NCBI RefSeq assembly: GCF_020711255.1
Contig: NZ_JAJFAW010000004.1
Coordinates: 186,001-250,000, forward strand
From: Hymenobacter plasmatis
GTDB taxonomy: Bacteria > Bacteroidota > Bacteroidia > Cytophagales > Hymenobacteraceae
Direction of reading: 5' to 3'
Length of the DNA stretch: 64,000 nt
Shown here: piece by piece, positions 17,718 to 27,436 of the stretch
Layout of the letters: each line of letters begins with the position of its first letter
Numbering within the stretch: position 1 is the stretch's first letter
Translations under genes and position numbers: made by a program
The notes under the pieces: generated by a model
The model's database searches: none
Seen by the model: the letters and a program-made list of their open reading frames with translations, nothing else
Told to the model about the DNA's origin: nothing

Positions 17718-20238
17718 CCTGCTCTGGCTCTTGCGCATGGCCTGGCGCGACAGCCGCCGCAGCCGGGCCCGGCTGCTGCTGTTCATGGCCAGCATCGTGC
17801 TGGGCATTGCGGCACTGGTGGGCATCAATTCATTTGGCGACAACCTGGCGCGAAGCGTCCGCGAGCAGGCCCGTGAGCTGCTGGGCGCCGACCTGGTTTT
17901 GTCGGCCAATAAGCCCTTTGCCCGGTCCCTGAAACCGGTGTTGAGCCGGCTGGGCGAGGCCCGCACGCGCGAGGTATCGTTTGCTTCCATGGCGGAATTT
18001 CGGCCGGGCAAGGGCGTGCGGCTTGTGCAGGTGCGGGCCCGCGACGGCGGCTTTTTCTACGGCGAGTGGCTCACTGAGCCCCGGGCGGCAGCCCAACGCT
18101 TCGCCGCGCCGGGCGCCGCGCCCGGCGCCCTGGTCGACGACGTATTGCTTTCGCAGTTTGGGGCCAAAGTCGGCGATTCGGTGCAGGTGGGGCGTGTCAC
18201 GCTGCCCATTATCGGGCGGGTGCTGAAAACGCCGGGCCAAACGGGCATTGCCACCGCCGTGGCACCTACCGTGTTTATACCGGCCAGCCTGGTTCGCCAA
18301 ACCGGCCTGCTGCAGCGCGGCAGCCGCGTGCAGTACCACCGCTCTTTCCGCTTCGCGCCGGGCACCGACGTGGCAGCCGCCATCAAGCCCCTGCAGGCGC
18401 GTCTCGACAAAGCCGACATCGACGTGGACACCGTGGCCAGCCGGCAGCAGCAGGTGGGCCGGGCCTTCGCCGACCTCACCCGCTACCTGAGCCTCGTAGC
18501 CTTTGTGGCGCTGCTGCTGGGCTGCGTGGGCGTGGCCAGCGCTGTGAACCTGTACGTGCGCGAAAAGCTGGCGGCGGTGGCCATCCTGCGGTGCCTGGGT
18601 GCCAGCGGCCGGCAAGCGCTGCTGATTTATCTGCTCCAGACCTCGGGCCTGGGGCTGGTGGGGGCAGTGCTGGGCGCGGCCTTGGGCGCCGCAGTGCAAA
18701 CAATGCTGCCGCGGGTACTGGGCGACTTTCTGCCCGTGGCCATCACCGTGAGTGTGTCGTGGCCGGCGGTGCTCACGGGCCTGGCCACGGGGCTGCTCAT
18801 GGCCGTGCTCTTTGCGCTGCTGCCGCTGCTCAGCATCCGGCGGGTGTCGCCGCTGCGGGTGCTGCGCGTGGCCTTTGAGGACGATACCACGGCGCCCGAC
18901 CCATTGCGGGGCGTGGTGCTACTGATAATTGGGCTGTTTATTCTGGCCTTTGCCTATCAGCAAACCCGCGACTGGAAGCTCACGCTGGGCTTTGGGGCCG
19001 GGCTGCTGGTGGCCTTCGTGGCTCTCGCAGGCATAGGCCGCCTGCTCATGGCGCTGGTGCGCCGCTTCTTCCCGGTGGGCTGGGGCTACGTGTGGCGGCA
19101 GGGCCTGGCCAACTTACACCGCCCCCAAAACCAGACGCTTACTCTGATAACCTCCATTGGGCTGGGCACCTTCTTGCTGGCCACCCTTTTCCTGACCCAG
19201 GCTCTGCTGCTCGGGCGCGTGCAGATAGCCGGCCGGGGCTCTCAGCCCAATCTGGTGCTGTTTGACATTCAGCGGGAGCAGCGGGCCGGCGTGGAAAACT
19301 TGCTGCGGGCGCAGCGCCTACCCGTGCTGCAGCGGGTGCCCATTGTCACGATGCGGCTGCTGGCCATCAATGGCCGCTCGTCTTCAGCGCTGAAAAAAGA
19401 CACCGCCGGAATTCCGCCGTGGGTGCTCTCCCGCGAGTACCGGGTAACGTACCGCGACTCCCTGAATTCGTCGGAAAAGCTGACTTCCGGGCAGGCTCCC
19501 ACCCTCGGCACCGATGGCATCCCGCTCATTTCCATCGAAACCGCTTACCTTAAACGGGCCAAGCTCAAGCTCGGCGACACGCTGGATTTCAACGTGCAAG
19601 GCTCTCCCCTGCGCGCCATTGTGGGCGGCAGCCGCGAGATAGACCGCAGCCGGGTGCAGCCGAGCTTTTTGGTCTTGTTTCCGGCCGGGGTGCTGGAAGA
19701 GGCACCGCAGTTTCAGGTGCTGCTCACGCGCACGCCCAACACGGCCGCGCTGGCCGCCGTGCAGCAGGGCCTGGTGCGCGACTTCCCCAACGTATCGGCC
19801 ATCGACCTCGGCCTGATTTTGCAAACCGTGGAAGACATTCTCGACAAAATCTCCTTTGTTGTCCGGTTCATGGCCGGCTTCAGCATCCTCACGGGGTTGC
19901 TGGTGCTGAGCAGTTCGGTGGTTATCAGCCGCTACCAGCGCGTGCGGGAAAGTGTCTTGCTGCGCACGCTGGGCGCCAGCCGCCGGCAAATCCTGCGCAT
20001 CACGCTGGTCGAATACGGCCTGTTGGGCTTGCTGGCGTCGCTGGCAGGCATTGGCTTGGCCGTGCTGGCCGCCTGGGCGTTGGCCGTGTATGTGTTCGAA
20101 GTGGGCTTTGGGCCGGCGCTGCTGCCGCTGCTGGGCCTGGCCGGGCTGGTGACGGCCCTCACGGCCTGCATTGGGCTGTTCAACAGCCGCGACGTGTTGC
20201 GCCGCTCGCCGCTGGAAGTGCTGCGGGCAGAGGGGTAA
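17710..20238 (+). CDS. ABC transporter permease, FtsX family (YbbP type)
   Basis: Protein of 842 aa with the long YbbP architecture: an N-terminal helix (residues about 17-37), a periplasmic MacB-like domain, three helices near 258-380, a central pair near 400-450, a helix near 480-500, a second periplasmic domain, and three C-terminal helices, ending RRSPLEVLRAEG. YbbP-type permeases do not usually transport but transmit ATP hydrolysis to envelope proteins or lipids; in E. coli the pair works with TesA. The start overlaps ybbA by 8 bp. A decayed piece closely resembling its last 18 codons is present at 28783-28854. Confidence 0.93.
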   Translation: MSNLLWLLRMAWRDSRRSRARLLLFMASIVLGIAALVGINSFGDNLARSVREQARELLGADLVLSANKPFARSLKPVLSRLGEARTREVSFASMAEFRPGKGVRLVQVRARDGGFFYGEWLTEPRAAAQRFAAPGAAPGALVDDVLLSQFGAKVGDSVQVGRVTLPIIGRVLKTPGQTGIATAVAPTVFIPASLVRQTGLLQRGSRVQYHRSFRFAPGTDVAAAIKPLQARLDKADIDVDTVASRQQQVGRAFADLTRYLSLVAFVALLLGCVGVASAVNLYVREKLAAVAILRCLGASGRQALLIYLLQTSGLGLVGAVLGAALGAAVQTMLPRVLGDFLPVAITVSVSWPAVLTGLATGLLMAVLFALLPLLSIRRVSPLRVLRVAFEDDTTAPDPLRGVVLLIIGLFILAFAYQQTRDWKLTLGFGAGLLVAFVALAGIGRLLMALVRRFFPVGWGYVWRQGLANLHRPQNQTLTLITSIGLGTFLLATLFLTQALLLGRVQIAGRGSQPNLVLFDIQREQRAGVENLLRAQRLPVLQRVPIVTMRLLAINGRSSSALKKDTAGIPPWVLSREYRVTYRDSLNSSEKLTSGQAPTLGTDGIPLISIETAYLKRAKLKLGDTLDFNVQGSPLRAIVGGSREIDRSRVQPSFLVLFPAGVLEEAPQFQVLLTRTPNTAALAAVQQGLVRDFPNVSAIDLGLILQTVEDILDKISFVVRFMAGFSILTGLLVLSSSVVISRYQRVRESVLLRTLGASRRQILRITLVEYGLLGLLASLAGIGLAVLAAWALAVYVFEVGFGPALLPLLGLAGLVTALTACIGLFNSRDVLRRSPLEVLRAEG

Positions 20239-20608
20239 GTTGGTGGCGAGGCGCTGTGTCTGTGGTTATCTTATGAAGGCACATTTGGCTTCTCTATATA
20301 GTAGTCGTTCGCGTTAATCATCTAAATACCAGAACGGGGTAGAGACGCAACACTTTGTGTCTCGTCGTTGAACGACATTCATGCGGCGCGGACCCGGAGA
20401 GGCAAAGTGTTGCGTCTCTACCCCGTCGTGGTTGCAATACAGACCTTTAAGGCTTGTGCTTACATGCGAGAAACGAGAGCGCCGGTTGCTCCCGTAGCGG
20501 CAAATTCCGGGGCATTTTTACTGTTGTGACTGCCTTCAGATGTTAAGCCAGCTCAACCAAGGATTTCGCAATACCTTTCGGCTATCAAATCGTCCTTTTT
20601 CTGAGCTT
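20239..20608. other. 370-bp intergenic gap holding a family C repeat
   Basis: The gap between the permease and the DPP-IV-type peptidase contains the family C repeat at 20334-20426, an AGCTCAA site at 20550 and a near-consensus promoter box (TACCTTTC, about 20572-20579) some 30 bp before the ATG at 20609. The remaining sequence shows no gene. Confidence 0.6.
20334..20426. repeat. Inverted repeat, family C
   Basis: Arms ACGGGGTAGAGACGCAACAC and the near-complement on the right ending TCTCTACCCCGT, 93 bp in total. The first arm again contains a small internal palindrome (GAGACGCAACACTTTGTGTCTC) and the interior begins GTCGTTGAACGAC, a palindrome close to the centre of family A. Other copies: 13289-13403 and 40640-40717. 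Confidence 0.9.
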
Positions 20609-22954
20609 ATGCCCAACTATTTACTTGCCCTGACGGCGCTGGCGGTTTCATTACCGCTCGCGGCGCAGGCGCAACAGCCACCCGCCCTCACGGCCCAGGA
20701 CTATGCGCGGGCCGAACGATTCATGGGCTACAACACCCAGGCGCTGGTAGACCACAGCATGGGCCAGCCCAACTGGCTTGCGGGCGACCGGTTCTGGTAC
20801 CGGGTGATGACCCCGCAGGGCAGCGAATTTGTGCTCGTGGACCCGGCCCACAAGTCGAAAAAGGCTGCCTTCGACCACGCCAAGCTGGCGGCGGGGCTTT
20901 CTACAGCCAGCGGCAAAAGCTACGAGGCTACCCGCCTGCCGTTCCGCAGCTTCGCGTTTTCGCCCGATGACAAGCTGGTTTTGTTTTCCTCCGGCGGCAA
21001 GAAGTGGCAATACGACACGGCCAGCGGCCAGGTGAGCGCCGACCCAACGCCGGCGCCCAGCCCTGGCGCAGGGGCCAATTCCCGGAACGAAGTGGTGTCG
21101 CCGGATGGCCAGCGGGCCGCCTACATCCAGGACAACAACCTGTGGGTACGCGACACCAAAACCAACAAGCTAACCCAGTTGACCACCGACGGGGCCAAGG
21201 ACTACGGCTACGCCACCGACAACGCCGGCTGGACCACCAGCGACAAGCCGGTGCTGCTCTGGTCGCCCGATTCGCGCAAAATCGCTACCTACAAGCAGGA
21301 CCAGCGCACGGTGAGCGACATGTACCTGGTGACCACCAACGTGGGCAAGCCGACCCTGAAATCCTGGAAATACCCGCTGCCCGGCGACAAGGACATCATC
21401 ACCATCGAGCGCGTCATCGTAGAAGTGGACCAGCCGAAAGTGGTGAAGTTCCAGATGGCGCCTGACCCGCGCCGCGGCTCGCTGGCCGATGACATCTCGG
21501 CCGGCGCCAACGGCTTCGACGACGTGGACTGGAGCCCCGACGGCACGCAGCTGGCATTCGTGTCGACCTCGCGCGACCACAAAGTGGAAAAACTCCGGGT
21601 GGCCTACGCCGCCACGGGCAGCATCCGGGAAGTATTTTCCGAAACTGTGCCCACCCAGTACGAATCGGGCCAGGGCGACATCAATTGGCGCTACCTGCCC
21701 AAGTCCAAGGAAGTTATCTGGTACTCGGAGCGCGACAACTGGGGCCACCTCTACCTGTACGACGCCACCACGGGCAAACCCAAGCAGCAGATTACCAAAG
21801 GCAACTGGGTGGTAACACAACTGCTGAAGGTGGACGAGAAAGCCCGCCAGCTATACTTTCTGGCCGATGGCCGGGAGCCGGGCAACCCCTACTTCACCCA
21901 CCTCTACCGTGTGGGGATGGACGGCAAACACCTCACCCTTCTCACGCCCGAAGCCGGCAATCACCGCATTAGCCTGTCGCCCTCCGGCCGCTACTTCCTC
22001 GACAGCTATTCCCAGCCCAACGTACCCACGGTGAGCCTCGTGCGCAGCCTGGACGGCAAGCTTGTGACGCCGCTGGAGAAGACCGACATTTCGCGACTCA
22101 CGGCCACGGGCTGGAAGGCCCCCACTCCCATCACGGTGAAGGGCCAGGACGCGCAGACCGACCTCTACGGCCTGATGTTTACGCCCACCACGCTGGACCC
22201 CAATAAGAAGTACCCGGTTATCAACTACATCTACCCGGGGCCGCAGGGCGGCAGTGTGGGCAGCTGGTCGTTTGCCCCGGCCCGCGGCGACCACCAGGCG
22301 CTGGCGGAGCTGGGCTTTGTGGTAGTGGTGCTTGAGGGCAGCTGCAACCCCTTGCGCTCCAAAAGCTTCCACGATGGCTGCTACGGCAACATGGCCGAAA
22401 ACACCCTCGCTGACCAAACCGCCGGCATGCGCCAGCTGGCCCAGCGCTACCCCTACATCGACCTGAGCCGGGCCGGCATCTGGGGCCACTCCGGCGGCGG
22501 GTTAGCCGCCGCCTCGGCCATGTTCCGCTACCCGGATTTCTTCAAAGTGGGCATCTCCGAATCGGGCAACCACGACAGCCGCAACTACGAGGACGACTGG
22601 GGCGAACGCTACATCGGCCTGCTCACGACCCAGCCCGACGGCACCTCCAACTACGACTCCCAGGCCAACGCCACCTACGCCAAAAACCTGAAGGGCAAGC
22701 TTATGCTGGCCCACGGCCTGATGGACAACAACGTGCCGCCCTATAACACGCTGCTGGTGGTGGAAGCTCTCATCAAGGCGAATAAAACCTTCGACCTGGT
22801 AGTATTCCCCAACGCCACGCACGGCTACGGCGCCTATTCTGACTACATGACCCGTCGCCGCTGGGATTACTTCGTGCGCAACCTGGCCGGCGCCGAAACC
22901 CCGCAGGACTACCAGCTGACCACCAAGCCCGACCCGCGCAACGCGACGCTGTAA
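20609..22954 (+). CDS. S9 family peptidase, dipeptidyl-peptidase IV type
   Basis: Protein of 781 aa, start chosen at MPNYLLALTALAVSLPLAAQA (signal peptide, then Q); an ATG at 20540 would add 23 non-family residues. The N-terminal beta-propeller (DPP4_N) runs to about residue 500, with SPDDKLVLFSS and WSPDSRKIATYKQD blades. The catalytic alpha/beta hydrolase domain carries GHSGGG with Ser628, the Asp in LMDNNVPP and the His in NATHGYG. It releases dipeptides from peptides in the periplasm or at the surface, as inferred from the signal peptide. A second S9 enzyme is encoded at 30659-33487. Confidence 0.95.
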   Translation: MPNYLLALTALAVSLPLAAQAQQPPALTAQDYARAERFMGYNTQALVDHSMGQPNWLAGDRFWYRVMTPQGSEFVLVDPAHKSKKAAFDHAKLAAGLSTASGKSYEATRLPFRSFAFSPDDKLVLFSSGGKKWQYDTASGQVSADPTPAPSPGAGANSRNEVVSPDGQRAAYIQDNNLWVRDTKTNKLTQLTTDGAKDYGYATDNAGWTTSDKPVLLWSPDSRKIATYKQDQRTVSDMYLVTTNVGKPTLKSWKYPLPGDKDIITIERVIVEVDQPKVVKFQMAPDPRRGSLADDISAGANGFDDVDWSPDGTQLAFVSTSRDHKVEKLRVAYAATGSIREVFSETVPTQYESGQGDINWRYLPKSKEVIWYSERDNWGHLYLYDATTGKPKQQITKGNWVVTQLLKVDEKARQLYFLADGREPGNPYFTHLYRVGMDGKHLTLLTPEAGNHRISLSPSGRYFLDSYSQPNVPTVSLVRSLDGKLVTPLEKTDISRLTATGWKAPTPITVKGQDAQTDLYGLMFTPTTLDPNKKYPVINYIYPGPQGGSVGSWSFAPARGDHQALAELGFVVVVLEGSCNPLRSKSFHDGCYGNMAENTLADQTAGMRQLAQRYPYIDLSRAGIWGHSGGGLAAASAMFRYPDFFKVGISESGNHDSRNYEDDWGERYIGLLTTQPDGTSNYDSQANATYAKNLKGKLMLAHGLMDNNVPPYNTLLVVEALIKANKTFDLVVFPNATHGYGAYSDYMTRRRWDYFVRNLAGAETPQDYQLTTKPDPRNATL

Positions 22955-23348
22955 GCAGCCTGCTGCACCATCTTTTTCCCGCTCAATAGCGGCACCAGCC
23001 CCAGTGGGGCGACCCAGCCAGACGCCCAAACGGCGCGCTGATATGGGTCGCCTCATTGGGGCTTCTGCTTTAGCAGCTCGGGATTTTTCAGTTGCAGCTC
23101 AATTGTTCCTAAGTGCAAGGCAGTGATGAAAACATCAGCTCAAGAATAGTGAAGTCGCTCTCTTAAAAGCGGTTTGCCCAACTAAACTCAACCTGAACCA
23201 ACCCGCACTTTCTCAGTATGTAGCAGCAGGAGCTGGTGATGGATTTTAGCTAAACCCTGCGATAAGCAGCTTGCCAGCAACTGGCTACCTACCCCGGCGC
23301 CCACCCGAAAAGCACCCGACGTATTGTTTTCCTTCAGCGAACAACACA
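22955..23348. other. 394-bp intergenic gap with a short inverted repeat and AGCTCAA sites
   Basis: The gap holds the family D palindrome at 22997-23063 and two AGCTCAA motifs (23096 and 23137). The rest is moderately AT-rich and has no gene I can support. The downstream gene starts at 23349; no clear TAnnTTTG box is visible just before it. Confidence 0.6.
22997..23063. repeat. Inverted repeat, family D (AGCCCC...CGACCCA arms)
   Basis: Two 20-bp arms, AGCCCCAGTGGGGCGACCCA (22997-23016) and the complement of AGCCCCAATGAGGCGACCCA (23044-23063), separated by 27 bp. The two mismatches sit in the middle of the arm. The left arm also contains a small internal palindrome (GCCCCAGTGGGGC). It lies 43 bp after the stop of the DPP-IV gene and might also act as a terminator-like hairpin, but no T-tract follows. 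Only one copy is seen in the window. Confidence 0.8.
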
Positions 23349-24884
23349 ATGGACAGCCAAGCCCACAGCCTTTCGCGTGCGCCAGCCGGCCCTCCTACTT
23401 ACTGGCTCACCCGGTTTGTAATTCTGCGCTTGCTGGGCGCCATCTATGCGGTCGCATTTCTGGTGGCCATCAACCAGCTAGTGCCCTTGATTGGCTCCCA
23501 CGGGCTGCTGCCGGTGGGCACGTTTTTGCGGCGGGTGAGCCAGGTATTGGGGTCTGATGGAGCGGGCTTTGCGCACCTGCCGTCGCTGTTCTGGCTCTGG
23601 CATTCCGACACTGCTTTGTTGACGGTGGCCTGGCTGGGTCTGGGGCTTTCCTGCGTGGTGGCGGCCGGCTGGGCCAATGGGCTGCTGCTGGCGGTGCTTT
23701 GGGTGCTTTATATGTCCATCGTGCACGTGGGCCAGGAATGGTACGGCTACGGCTGGGAGATTCAGCTCACCGAAACCGGGTTTCTGGCCATCTTTCTGTG
23801 CCCCTTTTTCGACTGGCGGCCTTTTCCCCGGTACGCCCCGCCCATGCCCGTTATCGTGCTGTTTCGGTGGCTGGCCTGCCGCGTCATGCTGGGGGCCGGC
23901 CTGATTAAGGTGCGCGGCGACGAAGTGTGGCGGAACAGCACCGCGCTGTATTATCACTTCGAAACCCAGCCCATTCCCAACCCGCTGAGCCGGTGGTTCC
24001 ATTTTCTGCCGCGTGTGGCGCTCCGAATGGGCGTGTGGTTCAACTGGCTGGCCGAGCTGGTGGCGCCCTTTTTCGTGTTTGGGCCCCGGCTGGCGCGGCA
24101 CCTGGCGGGCACTGTGATGGTGTTGTTTCAGCTCAACCTCATTCTCAGCGGCAACCTTTCGTTCTTGAACTGGCTGACCATCGTGCCGGCGCTGGCGTGT
24201 TTCGACGATGGCTTCTGGGCCCGGCTGCTACCCCGCCAGCTGGTGCGTCGGGCCGAAGCTGCCGCTGCCGGCGCCGAGGAGTCGCGGCCCATGCGCACGG
24301 CAGCGTGGGTCGTCACCACGGTTATTGCCGTGCTCAGCATCCGGCCGGTCCTGAACATGGTGTCGCCGGGGCAAATCATGAACACCTCCTTCGACCCGCT
24401 CGACCTCGTGAATACCTACGGCGCCTTCGGCACGGTGGGCAAGGAGCGGCTGAACGTGGTATTTGAAGGCACCCTGGACGAAAACCCCAGCGACAACGCC
24501 CACTGGAAACCCTACCTCTACAAAGGCCTGCCGGTGGCCCTGAACCGCCGCCCGCCGCAAATTGCGCCCTACCAGCTGCGGCTCGACTGGCAGATGTGGT
24601 TTGCCGCCATGGCCTCCCCCAACGAATACCCCTGGACGGTGAACCTGGTATGGAAGCTGCTGCACAACGACCCCGGGGCCCTGAGTCTGTTTGCCAATAA
24701 CCCCTTCCCCGACCGGCCGCCGCGCTACATCCGGGCCATTCGCTACCGCTACGCCTTTGCCAAGCCCGGCAACGAGCAGGGCCTGTGGTGGACCCGCGAC
24801 CGGCTCGACGTGTGGCTGCCCGCCATCTCCACCGATAATCCGCGCCTGCTTGCCTTTCTGAAACAGACCGGCTGGATTCCCTAA
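23349..24884 (+). CDS. Lipase maturation factor family protein
   Basis: Protein of 511 aa from MDSQAHSLSRAPAG. The family (LMF1-like, DUF1222) is recognisable from RFVILRLLGAIYAVAFLVAINQ, DTALLTVAWLGLGLS, the LTETGFLAIFLCPF stretch, MLGAGLIKVRGD and the C-terminal RLDWQMWFAAM, with six or more transmembrane helices in the first 360 residues. The eukaryotic homologue assists lipase folding in the ER; the bacterial role is not established. The FAD oxidoreductase gene starts 33 bp downstream on the same strand, so they are probably co-transcribed. Confidence 0.92.
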   Translation: MDSQAHSLSRAPAGPPTYWLTRFVILRLLGAIYAVAFLVAINQLVPLIGSHGLLPVGTFLRRVSQVLGSDGAGFAHLPSLFWLWHSDTALLTVAWLGLGLSCVVAAGWANGLLLAVLWVLYMSIVHVGQEWYGYGWEIQLTETGFLAIFLCPFFDWRPFPRYAPPMPVIVLFRWLACRVMLGAGLIKVRGDEVWRNSTALYYHFETQPIPNPLSRWFHFLPRVALRMGVWFNWLAELVAPFFVFGPRLARHLAGTVMVLFQLNLILSGNLSFLNWLTIVPALACFDDGFWARLLPRQLVRRAEAAAAGAEESRPMRTAAWVVTTVIAVLSIRPVLNMVSPGQIMNTSFDPLDLVNTYGAFGTVGKERLNVVFEGTLDENPSDNAHWKPYLYKGLPVALNRRPPQIAPYQLRLDWQMWFAAMASPNEYPWTVNLVWKLLHNDPGALSLFANNPFPDRPPRYIRAIRYRYAFAKPGNEQGLWWTRDRLDVWLPAISTDNPRLLAFLKQTGWIP

Positions 24885-24917
24885 CTTGAGCCGTTTAGCT
24901 CAATTTCCTCCCCACGT

Positions 24918-26372
24918 ATGAGCACCTCCGCGTACGATGCCGTTGTCGTCGGTTCCGGCCCCAACGGGCTGGCGGCGGCCATTGCGCTGCAGCAGGAGGG
25001 GCTTTCGGTGCTGCTGCTGGAGGGCAAGCGGGAGCTGGGCGGCGGCCTGCGCACGGCCGAGCTGACTCTGCCGGGTTTTCGCCACGACATCTGCTCGACC
25101 ATTCACCCGCTGGCCGCTGCCTCGCCGTATTTCCAGACCTTGCCACTGGCCCAATACGGGCTCCAGTACATCACTCCGCCCGTGGCCGCCGCGCACCCCT
25201 TCGACGATGGCACTGCCGCGGTCGTGGTCACTTCCCTGGCCGATACCGCCCGCAGCCTCGGCCCCGACGCGGCGGCCTACCAACGGCTACTTGCCCCGCT
25301 GGTGGCGCGCTGGCCCAACATCGCCAACGACGTGCTGGCCCCGCTGCATTTCCCCAAGCATCCGCTGGATATGGCCCGGTTTGGGCTGTCGGCCCTGCAG
25401 CCGGCTACCCTGCTGGCCCGGCGCTTCACCGGCGAAAAAGCCCGGGGCCTGCTGGCCGGCATGGCGGCCCACGCTATTCAACCCCTGTCCAACCTCACGA
25501 CCTCGGCCATCGCGCTGGTCTTGCTGATTGCGGCACACCGGGGCGGCTGGCCCCTGCCCCAGGGCGGCTCGCAGGCCATTGCCGATGCGCTGGTGGCCCA
25601 CTTCCGGGCCCTGGGCGGGCACATCGAAACGGGCACGTTCGTGCGCTCGCTGGCACAGTTGCCTTCGGCGCGGGCCGTGCTGCTGGACGTAACTCCAGCT
25701 CAACTCATGCAGATTGCGGGGCACAGCCTGTCCAGCATCTATCAGTGGCAGCTCCGGCGCTACCGCTACGGCATGGGCGTGTTTAAGGTCGATTGGGCTT
25801 TGGCCGAACCCATCCCCTTCACCGCCCCGGAATGCACCCAGGCGGGCACGGTGCACTTGGGCAATACTTTGGAAGAAATCGCCGCCGGTGAGCGCGCCGC
25901 CTCACGAGGGCAGCACCCAAACCGGCCCTTTGTGCTACTGGCGCAGCAAAGCCTCTTCGACGCCACCCGTGCCCCAGCTGGCCGGCACACCGCCTGGGCT
26001 TACTGCCACGTGCCGAACGGCTCGCGCGTGGACATGACCGCGGCCATCGAGAGCCAGGTGGAGCGGTTTGCGCCCGGCTTCCGCGAGCGCATCCTCGGCC
26101 GCCACTCCTTCGACACCGCCCAACTGGAAGCGTACAACCCGAACTACGTAGGGGGCGACATCAATGGCGGCTTGCTGGACCTCAGCCAGTTGTTTACGCG
26201 GCCGGCCCTGCGGGCTTCGCCCTACCGCACCTCCCAGCGGGGGCTCTACCTCTGCTCCTCGGCCACCCCGCCTGGCGGGGGCGTGCACGGCATGTGCGGC
26301 TATTATGCTGCCCGCCGCGCCCTGCGCGACGTGTTTGGCCTGCCCGCCCCGCACCTGCACGGGAAGCGGTGA
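24918..26372 (+). CDS. NAD(P)/FAD-dependent oxidoreductase, phytoene-desaturase-like
   Basis: Protein of 484 aa. The N-terminal dinucleotide-binding motif VVVGSGPNGLAAAIALQQEG (residues about 9-28) is followed by GGGLRTAELTLPGFRHDICSTIHP, and the C terminus has the second FAD contact YLCSSATPPGGGVHGMCGYYAA. This is the phytoene dehydrogenase/PYROXD2 superfamily. No carotenoid gene neighbours are present, so a desaturase role is not supported by context; the substrate is unknown. An AGCTCAA site at 25697 is encoded in TPAQLMQ with codons GCT CAA, unusual for this gene. Confidence 0.85.
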   Translation: MSTSAYDAVVVGSGPNGLAAAIALQQEGLSVLLLEGKRELGGGLRTAELTLPGFRHDICSTIHPLAAASPYFQTLPLAQYGLQYITPPVAAAHPFDDGTAAVVVTSLADTARSLGPDAAAYQRLLAPLVARWPNIANDVLAPLHFPKHPLDMARFGLSALQPATLLARRFTGEKARGLLAGMAAHAIQPLSNLTTSAIALVLLIAAHRGGWPLPQGGSQAIADALVAHFRALGGHIETGTFVRSLAQLPSARAVLLDVTPAQLMQIAGHSLSSIYQWQLRRYRYGMGVFKVDWALAEPIPFTAPECTQAGTVHLGNTLEEIAAGERAASRGQHPNRPFVLLAQQSLFDATRAPAGRHTAWAYCHVPNGSRVDMTAAIESQVERFAPGFRERILGRHSFDTAQLEAYNPNYVGGDINGGLLDLSQLFTRPALRASPYRTSQRGLYLCSSATPPGGGVHGMCGYYAARRALRDVFGLPAPHLHGKR

Positions 26373-26683
26373 AAGCCCAGCTAGTTTGCATTTAAGGCGC
26401 TTGGGTCAGCCAGATGCAGGAGCAACGCGGCCCTCCAACTGCTTGAGCCACACCAGCAGAAACGAATTAGGCTAATAGCTCCACTTCAGGCACAGGTACG
26501 CCATGGTTTCTGCCAGGTAATGAGCAGGAGCATAAGGAATTCGAAACTTGAGCCAGGGCTTACCAGTTATTTATCCAAGCCGGCAAGCTAAGCTTGTCGA
26601 AGCAGCTTGACCGCTCTTTTTAGCAGCTAGGTGGATAGACTTTAATCTTATAAACGGGAAGGGCGCCGAAGCGCAAACGGCAT
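26373..26683. other. 311-bp convergent intergenic gap, nothing recognised
   Basis: The gap lies between the convergent oxidoreductase (stop 26372) and the small membrane protein (stop 26684). It shows no family A-E repeat, no convincing terminator hairpin and no open frame with coding character. A short GGCAAGCTAAGCTTGTC palindrome is present near 26581-26597. Confidence 0.45.
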
Positions 26684-27358
26684 TTACCCATAGGCCGGCG
26701 CGGTGGGAAACTGCTCCCGGCTATCGGACTCCCGAGCAGCGAGCACCGCACTGGACTTCATTGCCCGCGAGAACAAACCGGCCATCATAACCATTGACCC
26801 CACCGCAGTCACGCACCAAGGAGACGCCAGATACAACAAAGCAATGGAGAAATGGGGATAGAAATACACAACGCACACAAGCGGCGTGACGAGGGCATGC
26901 GCCAGTAAAAAGTCGCGGATCCGGCGTTGAAACCCCTGCTTCGCCAGGGCCGGAACGGCGAACAGCGCGGCCAGGCCCATGTTGATATAAGCCAGGGCAT
27001 CAAGGGTCCAGAAAAACGAATGTGGGGCCACCACCAGCACCGGGTTGGTGACGCCATACGGCATGACGGCAGCCAGCTGCACGGTGTATACCAGAATGGC
27101 AAACCCGGTGTATAGCAGCGCGAAGAGCACCGAGGCGTGGCTCCAGAACCGCCGCTCTACCGGCACCGAGTAGTGCAGCGCCAGCATGGCCAGCAGAAAA
27201 GCCGGCGCAATGCCCAGCGAAAACCCGTAGATAAGGATGCCATCCCAGGGCGGCACCAGGATTCCGAAGTTCTGAAGCAGCTGAGCAGCAGTAAACCCAA
27301 TGCAGGCAATAGCCGCCACGGTAGCGGCATAGAACCCAGCCTTTGCGATAGCATGCAT
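26684..27358 (-). CDS. Multi-pass membrane protein of unknown function
   Basis: Protein of 224 aa (MHAIAKAGFYAATVAAIACIG...). Six hydrophobic helices are apparent: residues about 8-28, 42-62, 76-98, 110-140, 150-168 and 175-197. No charged catalytic motif is seen. Codon bias is like the host. I do not recognise the family. The 78 bp upstream contain an AGCTCAA motif at 27378 within an AT-rich stretch (TTAGCTCAATTTTAAATAAA), which may be its promoter region. Confidence 0.7.
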   Translation of the reverse strand: MHAIAKAGFYAATVAAIACIGFTAAQLLQNFGILVPPWDGILIYGFSLGIAPAFLLAMLALHYSVPVERRFWSHASVLFALLYTGFAILVYTVQLAAVMPYGVTNPVLVVAPHSFFWTLDALAYINMGLAALFAVPALAKQGFQRRIRDFLLAHALVTPLVCVVYFYPHFSIALLYLASPWCVTAVGSMVMMAGLFSRAMKSSAVLAARESDSREQFPTAPAYG

Positions 27359-27436
27359 GACTTTTGTCTATTTAATTAGCTCAATTTTAAATAAATACAC
27401 ATAAAGACTAATTCATACTCCCCCAACAGCGCCGGC

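Noticed and set aside
24918..26372. Assignment of the FAD oxidoreductase as carotenoid CrtI
   Set aside because: The FAD motifs fit the superfamily, but no crtB or other carotenoid gene is nearby and the sequence is equally like PYROXD2-type proteins.
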